Part shown: positions 12,265-20,293 of the stretch, piece after piece
Position numbering within the stretch: position 1 is the stretch's first letter
Layout of the letters: every line of letters begins with the position of its first letter
Translations under genes and position numbers: made by a program
Source: Lineus longissimus
Lineage: Eukaryota; Nemertea; Pilidiophora; Heteronemertea; Lineidae
Direction of reading: 5' to 3'
NCBI RefSeq assembly: GCF_910592395.1
Contig: NC_088312.1
Span: forward strand, 6,944,001 to 7,008,000
DNA length: 64,000 bases
Notes under the pieces: generated by a model
Told to the model about the DNA's origin: nothing
What the model saw: the letters and a program-made list of their open reading frames with translations, nothing else
The model's database searches: none

Positions 12265-12620
12265 GTCGAACCTCTCTACAAGGAACACCCTTGGGGACTG
12301 AGAATGCTGTCCTCCTGATTACTAAGGCAAATTGAATAGAAACAACCATTTTGGGACCAAAATCAGTGTCCTTACGAGAGAAGGTGTCCGGCTGGCTGAG
12401 GCATTTGCTAAGGGAGGTTAAAAGGTGCATGCATGACGACCAGCAGTCATAGATATTTTCAATCTACTCATTGATGGTCAGATAATCAGTGTCCTCAGTA
12501 GAGAAGGTGTCCGGCTAACGGAGGTGTCCGCAAAGGGAGTTTCCAAGGTACATGCATGACAACCAGTAGTCATAGATATTTTCTATCTACTCATTGATGG
12601 TCAAGACAATTTTCAGTCAG
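12265..12620. repeat. Dispersed repeat copies within a 123-bp duplication
   Basis: The stretch 12,265-12,430 is a copy of the dispersed family (CCTCTCTACAAGG ... GCTAAGGGAGGTT). A block starting CATGCATGAC at 12,428 recurs at 12,551, 123 bp on, together with flanking CAGTCATAGATATTTTC, and encloses a second partial copy of the same family. Confidence 0.7.
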
Positions 12621-12729
12621 AAATGCACAAAAATGCCTATTATTTTTTTGGTAAATGATAAATGCAAAACCACCCTCGATGGTTCTCCAACCCAATAGTC
12701 AAATGAACGGTTCATCACCAGTCGGCATT

Positions 12730-13071
12730 CTACTTCTTCATGTCTGCCTTCTTCACATCACACCGTAGGTGATATTTCTTATGTCTATTGAGGTTTGAAT
12801 AGTCGCTATATAACTTCCCACAGAAATTACAGCCGTATTTTTTTTCCCCAGTGTGTGTTACAATATGACGTTTCATATTCGACGACTGCGTAAATGTTTT
12901 AGAACAAAATTTGCATTTATAGGGTCGTTCCCCTGTGTGGATTCGTAGGTGAACTTGTAGCCGATAAGTCCCAGCAAGCATTTTCCCACAGTACTCGCAT
13001 TTTTTCATCGTTGATCCAAGTTGTGATAGGTCGATGCTGCTATTTATTACCGTCATATCGTCTATTGTTCC
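12730..13071 (-). CDS. L1 alternative terminal exon 5, three C2H2 fingers
   Basis: The acceptor TTCTACCTTCAG opens phase 0. The 113-residue end carries three fingers (C-E-Y-C, C-K-F-C, C-N-F-C) with TGERP and TGEKK linkers and a basic tail, K-K-A-D-M-K-K. It is an alternative to the other L1 terminal exons. Helix residues follow S-S-N-M-K-R in the middle finger and Y-S-N-L-N-R in the last, without the R-x-D signature common in L3. Confidence 0.8.
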   Translation of the reverse strand, partial: GTIDDMTVINSSIDLSQLGSTMKKCEYCGKMLAGTYRLQVHLRIHTGERPYKCKFCSKTFTQSSNMKRHIVTHTGEKKYGCNFCGKLYSDYSNLNRHKKYHLRCDVKKADMKK

Positions 13072-13459
13072 CTGAAGGTAGAAAGATGGAAAGGCTTGTG
13101 AGCTTTTTCATTGAGGGCAATGCACCAGTTTTTGATACTGTTTATATTACCGTATTTGTCACTCCCACTCACAAAGATGCAAATCAGATTTCATTGGGGA
13201 GAGATTGAGGAGAAAATGTGTCGACAGGAATACCCTCAACCAAAACAATTGATTGCTAGGCCTATATATCTTCTCTAAGTGCACTCCATCTTGTACCGCC
13301 ACACACGTGCCTTGTATCTATACAAAGAACTACAAAACGTAGAGGCCCCCAAAGTAGTGTCTGAATGTTCCATTCCAATATCTCTCCTGTAAATAACATG
13401 AACACTTGACACTCGCGTATCATACATCCAGAATAGAATCATATTGATGATGGGGCAAA

Positions 13460-13798
13460 CAGTGAATTGGCCTCTCATAAAGGATTTGATGCAAAATTAA
13501 ATGCCAGTCGAAAGTCCAAATCCACAGTGAATCATCCTCTAATGACTGTTACGATTACATTTAGATGCCAAATTGAATGCCAGTCTATGGACGAAATCTA
13601 CAGTGATTCCCCCACTCATGAACATTACAACTTGATGTCACATTGAAAGCCAGTCTATGGACCACATCTACCATGAATCATACTCTCATGAACGTTATGA
13701 TTTGATGCCACATTGAATGCCACTCTATGGACCAAATCTACAGTGAATTGACCTCTCATGAACATTACGATTTGATGCCACATTGAATGCCTTTCCAC
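13460..13798. repeat. 70-bp tandem repeats derived from a zinc-finger coding end
   Basis: Blocks with GATGCCACATTGAATGCC start at 13,774, 13,704, 13,634 and 13,564 (exactly 70 bp apart), with a fifth, more diverged, at 13,488. The copy at 13,704-13,798 is the end of the coding sequence of the L1 exon at 14,063-13,725, and the others lie in its 3' untranslated region. Since 70 is not a multiple of three, the copies are non-coding. The array arose by repeated duplication of the last half-finger and stop codon. Confidence 0.85.
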
Positions 13799-14063
13799 AA
13801 ACTCTACACTTGAATGGTTTCTCTCCTGTGTGGACCCTCATGTGATTCTTGAGGTGCATCGACTGGCAGAACTGTTTGGTGCATTTCAAACACTTGTAAG
13901 GCTTCTCTCCTGTGTGGATACGAATGTGTACAGCCAGATATTGTGCCGTTGAGAACTTTTTGCGACAGAGAGGACAAGTTTGTTTTGGTACACTAGTATC
14001 ACCTGTTCCTTGGTGTGATGAGTGCCCTTTTACCAGTTTCAACTGTTGATGACCCGTTGAAAA
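13725..14063 (-). CDS. L1 alternative terminal exon 4, three C2H2 fingers
   Basis: The acceptor ATTTATTTTTCAG opens phase 0; the end is 112 residues. Three fingers (C-P-L-C, C-L-K-C, C-R-V-C) are joined by TGEKP linkers, and the last ends H-E-R-S-I-H (H-x4-H). The sequence coding for the last half-finger is the source of the 70-bp array immediately downstream. The stop lies inside the newest copy, so further duplication there could alter the protein tail. Confidence 0.82.
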   Translation of the reverse strand, partial: FSTGHQQLKLVKGHSSHQGTGDTSVPKQTCPLCRKKFSTAQYLAVHIRIHTGEKPYKCLKCTKQFCQSMHLKNHMRVHTGEKPFKCRVCGKAFNVASNRNVHERSIHCRFGP

Positions 14064-14188
14064 CTGAAAAATAAATCATAAGGGGTCATCAGTTCTTATC
14101 ATGTTTGCAGCAAAGACCCCATCCTTATAAATAAGGCAAACACCAACACAGAGAGAGACACAGACAAAATGAGTATGAATGTCATGCA

Positions 14189-14194
14189 TTTATT
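14189..14194 (-). terminator. Candidate poly(A) signal, L1 exon 3
   Basis: AATAAA on the minus strand (TTTATT on plus), about 400 bp after the stop at 14,596 and before the next acceptor at 14,063. Confidence 0.4.
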
Positions 14195-14595
14195 AAAATA
14201 AAAGGTTGTATTTTGTAAAATAAAAAGAACAGGAACAGAGGTTTCAATTCGCATTGACGAGCCTAATAAAACTACATCATATACATTTACATTAAACAGG
14301 ATTCAGCCGTCATTTCTGACAATGCTTGTCCTGTTGCACGCACTTGGTACTGGATACACCACAGCAGGATGTTACTCTGAATGCGCGTGTCTGTTCTGTC
14401 ATTATATTTCCCTACCCTTTGACAGTCTAATAGCGACTTGAGTTGGCTGGCAGGAGCCCTGCGATGTTCAAAATCTCTACGGTACATTCAAGGTAGACTT
14501 GGTAAGACAAACTCCAGAATTTAGTGATATAACGCAGGTCTGTTTTCAACAAAACGTTTCATAGTTGATCCTTTGTCACAGACCAAGCTAGATCC

Positions 14596-14928
14596 CTAGG
14601 TCTTAGTTTTTTTCATACAACAGAGGGACTTATGTCTCCTGCAAGCAGACGAGTCACTGAAAGCTTTGCCACATGTATTACATTTAAATGGTTTCTCTCC
14701 TGTATGAATACGTAAATGAGTCTTCAAATGCGGCGACTGCGTGAATCTCTTATGACAGAAAGTACACGGAAACGGTCTCTCTCCGGTATGTAAACGTTTA
14801 TGGACATCCAGATAAGCCTTGCTTAGGAAAGTTTTCCCGCACTGTCTGCAGCGCAAAATATTCTGGTCTGACGTCGTCTGATTTGCTGGGAAAGATGTGT
14901 TAATCCTCCGATTATGAGAACCACCAAA
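14596..14928 (-). CDS. L1 alternative terminal exon 3, two C2H2 and one C2HC finger
   Basis: The acceptor TTTTTTCTTCCAG opens phase 0; the end is 110 residues. Fingers one and two (C-R-Q-C and C-T-F-C) are standard. The third (C-N-T-C) ends H-K-S-L-C, so the last zinc ligand is Cys instead of His, which still allows zinc binding. Linkers are TGERP and TGEKP. The exon is an alternative to its L1 neighbours. Confidence 0.82.
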   Translation of the reverse strand, partial: FGGSHNRRINTSFPANQTTSDQNILRCRQCGKTFLSKAYLDVHKRLHTGERPFPCTFCHKRFTQSPHLKTHLRIHTGEKPFKCNTCGKAFSDSSACRRHKSLCCMKKTKT

Positions 14929-15118
14929 CTGGAAGAAAAAATCAGAGGAACTATTAGACAAGGAGCATCAATGTCATAGTCAATGCTGAATAGACGGCCA
15001 AAGGTTTTATTGGCTGCACAGGCTGAAAAAGTTCTGGGGGAAAATGCCTCGTGTTGTTTGAAATGACAGAAAGTGAATCGACTGTTCTGACGTGTCTGAC
15101 CAGGAGAATGTTCAGGCC

Positions 15119-15472
15119 TCAGAGCTGACATACTTTTGCCACAGGCAATCCCGTTCTTGCTTCCTTCATGTGGATGACAGCAACATGTCTGGCCATCGAC
15201 GAGCTCACGTTGAACATCCTGCCACAATATTTACAGGTGTATGGTTTCTCTCCTGTGTGCACCCGTAGGTGGCGCTTCATGTTACATTCCTGACTAAACG
15301 ATTTCCCGCAGAATCTACATGTATGCGGTTTTTCTCCTGAATGAGTCCCGAGATGTAATTCCAAGTCATTCCATGATTTAAACTGTTTGCGACACACAGT
15401 GCAGTTCAGTTTGCTACCGTACATGCATCTGCTTCGGCAGTTCGACAAGCGACTGCCCAGAGGCACCTGGTG
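15119..15472 (-). CDS. L1 alternative terminal exon 2, three C2H2 fingers
   Basis: The acceptor TTTCTTTTTCTAG at 15,473 opens phase 0, and a second in-phase acceptor, CAG, lies six bases further on, so two adjacent start points are possible. The end of up to 117 residues has three fingers (C-T-V-C, C-R-F-C, C-K-Y-C) with SGEKP and TGEKP linkers and an H-x4-H ending (H-V-A-V-I-H). The decayed exon at 15,627-15,499 resembles its first finger and lies only 26 bp upstream. Confidence 0.82.
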   Translation of the reverse strand, partial: HQVPLGSRLSNCRSRCMYGSKLNCTVCRKQFKSWNDLELHLGTHSGEKPHTCRFCGKSFSQECNMKRHLRVHTGEKPYTCKYCGRMFNVSSSMARHVAVIHMKEARTGLPVAKVCQL

Positions 15473-15498
15473 CTAGAAAAAGAAAGAGAAAGGAATTG

Positions 15499-15627
15499 TT
15501 ACTGGTAGTGACTCTGAAATCTATCTGCACTTTTGAAGTGTTTGTTACACACTATGCAGTCGAGTTTAATTGTTGTAATCGTACAGATGTTTGCTGCAGA
15601 AGGTGGCGGATGACTGTCCAATTGACT
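15499..15627 (-). pseudogene. Decayed L1 zinc-finger exon
   Basis: A phase-0 acceptor (ATTACAGCACAG) leads into 42 codons ending K-L-D-C-I-V-C-N-K-H-F-K-S and Q-S-H-Y-Q before TAA. The finger has both Cys and one His, but the stop comes before the second His. It resembles the start of the neighbouring exon (K-L-N-C-T-V-C-R-K-Q-F-K-S). I read it as a partial duplicate that has lost its fingers. If spliced it would give an L1 form without DNA binding. Confidence 0.6.
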
Positions 15628-15759
15628 CTGTGCTGTAATTCGAAAAAGAAGGGGTGAAACATGCATGACTTTCATGCCAAGAATTATTTCCATGCTCATG
15701 TATATTTTTTTGGCAGACTTAGTTGCATACTTACCAACGTTGCCTTGGTAGACATCTGG

Positions 15760-16075
15760 TGCAACGCCCAACTCCTCTAGTATTCGGAGTCTGGACATAA
15801 GAAGCTTTGTACGAGTCCTGTGCAACGTACCACCCCCCTAGTGTAAGAGTTTCTCGATGTAGGCAGTTTTGAACGAGTCCTTTGCAACGTGCCACCCCTC
15901 TGGTGTAAGAGTTTCTTGATGTAGGAAGTTTTGAACAAGTCCTGTGCAACATACCACCCCTCTAGTGGTTTTGAATGAGTCCCCTACAACGCCGCGTATG
16001 CGCCACCCCTCTAGAGTTAGAGTTTCTGGACGTAGACCAGTTTGGATCGAGTCCGATGTAGCGCCCGCGTATGCC
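15760..16075. repeat. About 62-bp tandem repeats derived from a zinc-finger coding end
   Basis: The block GAGTCC with its flanks occurs at 15,813, 15,875, 15,937, 15,977 and 16,049 (spacings 62, 62, 40 and 72). The copy at 16,017-16,075 is the coding end of the L1 exon 16,340-16,017, which encodes L-H-R-T-R-S-K-L-V-Y; the other copies lie beyond its stop. Minus-strand readings of the array repeat the L-H-R-T-x-S/T-K-L pattern in shifting frames. Confidence 0.8.
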
Positions 16076-16340
16076 TCATCAGGTTATCCCGCCTGTTGAA
16101 CTTTTTCCCGCAGAATTGACACTTGAATGGCTTCTCACCGGTATGAATCAACGAATGTTTCTTCAGGTCATAATGAAGAGCAAACGCGTGCTGGCAGATA
16201 GGACACACATAGCGCCGCCTTGACAAGTTCTGAGCAGCATCAGGCCCGTGTCCAAGTACATCTTCAGTCCAATGTCTAGGTCGCTGTCCAGACACCCTTA
16301 AAGAGCCGACGAGGTAACCAGGTCTTTCAGTGTGGACGGA
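16017..16340 (-). CDS. L1 alternative terminal exon 1, two C2H2 fingers
   Basis: The acceptor GCCACTTTTTTCAG opens phase 0; the end is 107 residues. A non-finger lead of about 45 residues precedes two fingers (C-P-I-C and C-Q-F-C) joined by TGEKP. The second has helix R-R-D-N-L-M-R and an H-x4-H ending. It is the first terminal exon after the linker. Its last codons seed the 62-bp array downstream. Confidence 0.82.
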   Translation of the reverse strand, partial: SVHTERPGYLVGSLRVSGQRPRHWTEDVLGHGPDAAQNLSRRRYVCPICQHAFALHYDLKKHSLIHTGEKPFKCQFCGKKFNRRDNLMRHTRALHRTRSKLVYVQKL

Positions 16341-16449
16341 CTGAAAAAAGTGGCAAAAAATACTGTCAGTACTCGTTAAAATGGTGGTTACATGTACCTT
16401 CCATGAAGGACATTGTAAACTGTGGACTAATTCTGTCATGTATCCCATT

Positions 16450-17390
16450 TGTGATCAATGACTACTTTTCCATTGACCTTTTTTTCCACACATGAACAAA
16501 ACCACCATTCAATTGAGCTTTTTAACAGTATTTCTTACCATTTCTTTGCATCGAGCCTTGATATGGAGCAAAGAAAAGAATTGCTCAACGAGCCAACTCT
16601 GCGACATTTGATGACAATGGACACCATGACAAAATCATCCATTTGTGCGAGACAGATTATTAATACTTTCAAAACATCAAATTATTCAAAAGTTTTCTGA
16701 CAGAGAAAAGTCAGAAGTAGCATAGTAAGGAGAACGATATGGCCAATTCCCATTCCTTGCAAGTTCCTTAAATTTCTTGTCTTTTGAATACATGTTGCAA
16801 GTATAAAATAATTCATTACATGTGGAAATATAACTTTTGAAGTTGAATTTATTCAAATTCCTACCAAATTTGAATCCTCAACATTACCATCAAGCTAAAC
16901 GTAGTAAAATGCACTGCAAATACATGTACTTCAAGGTTCTGCATGCAAAATTCCTACATGAACATCTGAACTTCTATGAAAAAGATATGACAGGATGAAA
17001 GGCCATATCATTCCCCAGATATCAGAAGTCTTTGATTGAGTGATATTGGTGGATAAGAAGATCTTCGGGGGTTTGCCTTAAAAATGAGAACTCCGTGTAA
17101 ACGTCACCTCGGACAATCAACTTTTCTGCCACATTATACGGTATCGAGAGTGGACAGTCTCCTTCACTCAGCCAAACACTTACAGTACATGTACATGTAC
17201 AAAGACCATTTCTGTTGACAATGACAGCCTCATTTAAGCTGTTTGGATGATATGTACCAGCAGCACTCACAATACCGCACAGTGGCATTTCGATTTGGTG
17301 ACAAAGACTATGTCTTCTTAGTATCATACAGTGCATAGTATTACTTGACCTTTTTCCAAAGAAAAGGTCTCAACCACATTCGGTCAGTTT
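16450..17390. other. L1 intron sequence, no exon supported
   Basis: Between the linker exon and the first terminal exon I see no phase-0 terminal exon. A minus-strand open frame at 17,336-17,022 is 104 codons long and protein-like in parts, but no acceptor in its phase was found. Confidence 0.4.
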
Positions 17391-17402
17391 CAGGCAAACA
17401 CA

Positions 17403-17570
17403 TAAGGTAAATTGGTACAATTATAGCCGCAGACGAAGTGCAATTGTTACCCTTTACAGTGGTGAAAGCAGCTGGTGGCACACATCAGTGCACCCTGAGG
17501 ACCTGCTACATGTATAATTGTACCATGGCAGCAATAACTGTACCACTTTACTTTAAATCAAGCATTTCCA
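17403..17570. repeat. Inverted-repeat transposon-like element, copy 1
   Basis: GGTAAATTGGTACAATTATAG at the left pairs with GTATAATTGTACC and TGTACCACTTTAC at the right. A related element at about 33,430-33,560 shares the same ends and inner blocks, so this is a small dispersed family, probably a non-autonomous DNA transposon. Confidence 0.55.
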
Positions 17571-17696
17571 GGGAAGAGGGCTGCATGTGTCAATTTACAG
17601 GATGAAGCCAATGTATTAACCAATAACAGGCTAAACCACTCACTTAATCAACGACTTCTAATATTTTATCAACGTTTGATAAAACTCCATCCCTAC

Positions 17697-18194
17697 CTTT
17701 CCATCCTCTAGATCACCCCCTGGTGACATCCTGATAGAACTGAACTGTTCATTACTGTCAAAGTCTGTGCGAATCAGACCTGATACAGGAACAGGTTCAG
17801 TCATTTCTGTATCAGTCAGTGTGGTGTCTATGCCACTCTTTGTGTCTTGTGGTGAAATACTCAACGGAAAGAACACCTCACTTGCTGAGGTACATGTAGC
17901 GGAATCGTTAGAAGTTTGAAAATTTTGTTCTTGTGTTGGGGTAGATTCTGTCATTCGAGAAGCACCAGAAAATTTTGATGAAGATGAGGTTGACTGGGCC
18001 TGAGATGTCAAGGCCCATGTATAATGGCTTCTCCCAGAATGTTCAAATCTCGTCCGTGCCCCAGAATTTGGAGGTGACTGAGTACCGGTATGGGAAATTA
18101 TGTTTGCCAGCGCAAAGTCTGTCTGTTCGACGACCGAGAGATCTAACGTCGGCGGGGAATCAGGAATCTCTATCACAGATTTACCAAAAGAATT
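17697..18194 (-). CDS. L1 linker exon (exon B) with SIM-like block
   Basis: The acceptor TTTCTTCTTTCAG and donor AAAG/GTAGGG bound 166 codons, phase 0 at both ends. The exon starts near V-I-E-I-P-D-S-P-P-T-L-D-L-S, whose V-I-x-I core followed by acidic and Ser residues fits a SUMO-interacting motif. Later blocks F-F-P-L-S and P-V-P-V-S-G recur in the L4 linker, as does the end G-G-x-L-E and D-G-K. The rest is Ser/Thr-rich and probably disordered. It joins the coiled coil to whichever terminal exon is chosen. Confidence 0.82.
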
Positions 18195-18618
18195 CTGAAA
18201 GAAGAAAGGAAGACATATTAAACAGGTAAATTCTGAGTGAATGGGTACCGCCGAATAGGGGGGTCACATGTGCCTGTGGTACTAATGCAGTGCACTACAT
18301 GCAACACTTGGATGCAAAACTACATGCAGGACTTCCCTTTTGGCCAACAGTTTTACACCTCTGGCATGTCACCTTTACACAAGCCAAGAACTGCCAGGCT
18401 GGTTTGAAGGAAAATCTGTTTTTGAGAAATGCCTGTTACAATAGTTGAGTCAATGCCAACTGGCATCATCTTCTTTTCCCCATGTAGCCATAGGAACCAA
18501 TCTCGTTCGAAAATCACATTACAAATTTGTACGCTAATTGTACTTGTATGACCATGACATCACACATTTCAAAATGTAGCGCACTGCAACTAAAGAAATT
18601 ATGATCATTTATAATTAC

Positions 18619-19285
18619 TAAAAGCGTTTTCTTTGTTGCTTCATGTGCCCTCCTCTCCATCTCTAAAGATCGAACTTTCTCCTGATGTGCTCTTCGCTCC
18701 ATCTCCAACTGCTCTTTGAGTTCTGCATTCTCCTGCATCAGTTGATTCTGTAACTTCTTCAATAAACTGTCTTTAACAGCTATTTGTTCTTCTTTTAAGG
18801 TCAATGTCGATTTTAATTTTTCATATTCGCCTTGATGTTTTATCAATTCGGTACGTTTGTCTAAAAGTTCTAACCGCGTTGAATCTAAAAGTCCAATATT
18901 GCTAGTCAAATCTGATTGCACATGCTGTAACATTTGTTCTTTCACATTGAGTTCTGAGTGTGTTTTATTCAACAGTCTCTCTTTAGCATGTACTTCATCC
19001 TGCAGTCTAGAAATCTCTTCTGATCCAGCAGCAACTGCAGGTTTCAATTCTTCCAACTGCTTCTTACGAATGTCGATCTCGTTAGCAGCAATTTCCACTG
19101 AGTTTTCTTTCAATAAGAGTTCACCTTGGTACTTCGTCAGAAATGAAAAAAGTTCAGACCAGGCTTTTGTCAGAACTGCCCCCTTTTGGTGTAGCTCCAT
19201 TTGCATAGTTCGAAAAGCATTCTGTTCCATCATTTCTTGAGATTCTGGCAGAACTCCGTCCTTCATCTTCTCCTTCTCCATCAAT
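18619..19285 (-). CDS. L1 coiled-coil exon (exon A), start of protein
   Basis: The acceptor TCTCGATTGACAG is at 19,286 and the first ATG at 19,281 opens 221 codons to the donor (TTTTA/GTAATT). Residues 33-45 form the family block K-G-A-V-L-T-K-A-W-S-E-L-F (Trp 41). Residues 100-183 are six 14-residue repeats such as KERLLNKTHSELNV and KEQMLQHVQSDLTS, followed by a charged helix. This should form a parallel coiled coil for self- or partner association. The donor is weaker than in the other loci, so the exact end is less certain. I know no named family for it. Confidence 0.8.
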
Positions 19286-20293
19286 CTGTCAATCGAGAAA
19301 AACGGGGAATGGAGTAAGAAATCGAACAATATCATCACAACTAAACAAAACAAAAGTGACGAAAGGTCACATGTGGATGTGAATATGAAACAATGTAGGA
19401 GGTCCTATTTTTGCCACGCAGAGCAGTCGAAATACGATGTGATGCGCAATAATAAGAGTGTCATGGCATGGCAAATGGAACTTATTTCTTTTATGCATGT
19501 ATAGATATAGGACAACCTCCCTATAAGGACACTTGATTTGGTCCCAAATTGGATCTTTCCATTCAATTAGACCTCTCTAATCAGGACGCCTCCGTATTAA
19601 GGACAGCACTTTTCAGTCCCGAGGGTGTCCTTAATTAAGTTAACAGAAGAGAGGGCTTTGCCATTATTTTATTACATTCGTAGATATCAATCAACTGGTC
19701 TTAGATCGGTGTAACTAGAGTATTATATTACACATATATATATTGTCACAGATGTCTCTCTGCATTTGGAAACAATAACTTTTGTTTTCCTAGAGAAGCA
19801 ACGCAAAGGGTACAGAACACGTTTTCGGGTACACACTGTACATGTATAAGTGGTAGTGTATGATACACTAGAGCGTGACTATGCCAAGGATCCATTAGAG
19901 TCTCACAGGCCAATCTGTCATTCAAATGCAAAGTAGGTGATATAAATACATGGGCAATATGATTACTCACCAATAAATGTTATGAAGGGCACAATTATGC
20001 AATCAATAAATGAGAACCAGATGCTTTTTAAAGAGAACCCAGGTAATTTAATTGGATGTACGAATGGACTTTCGGAATTGAGAATCTGACTTCTATGGGG
20101 CGCAAATCCAACAAACATTTTCAAGCACTGTGTACGATAAAAAGGGAGGAAAGGAAAATGACACAATTCAGAAATCTTTTATCTATAATGTAAAGTGTAT
20201 ATTTCTACGGATTGTGCAGATTGATGGGTTAACTTCTTGATCAGTGTTGCTTTGGCAAGACTAATACCTCCTTGGCGCCCCATTATAAACAAC
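19286..20293. promoter_or_regulatory. Head-to-head interval between L1 and CDK5RAP1
   Basis: L1 runs left and CDK5RAP1 runs right from this 1-kb interval, so it should hold the L1 5' untranslated exon and one shared or two separate promoters. A dispersed-repeat copy occupies about 19,505-19,640. No TATA box could be assigned with confidence. Confidence 0.45.
19505..19640. repeat. Dispersed inverted-repeat family copy
   Basis: It contains ACCTCCCTATAAGGACAC and AGACCTCTCTAATCAGGAC with GTGTCCTTAATTAAG, matching copies at about 26,125, 45,545 and 48,785. Confidence 0.6.

Larger units (their letters stand above)
11663..19285 (-). other. Locus L1: coiled-coil gene with alternative C2H2 terminal exons
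   Basis: The span runs from the coiled-coil exon (19,285-18,619) through the linker exon (18,194-17,697) to six zinc-finger terminal exons and one decayed exon. Each terminal exon starts with an acceptor in phase 0 and ends in its own stop, so they must be alternatives rather than successive parts of one protein. A 5' untranslated exon must lie above 19,285, because the coiled-coil exon begins with an acceptor. The locus is head to head with CDK5RAP1, about 1 kb away. Sequence closeness of exons A and B makes L4 its nearest relative here. Confidence 0.8.

Noticed and set aside
13460-16075. The short tandem arrays as CRISPR-like or regulatory arrays
   Set aside because: Repeats are contiguous without unique spacers and clearly derive from adjacent coding ends.
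17022-17336. 104-codon minus-strand frame in the L1 intron as a further terminal exon
   Set aside because: Parts look protein-like, but no acceptor in its reading phase was found, and it has no DNA-binding motif.
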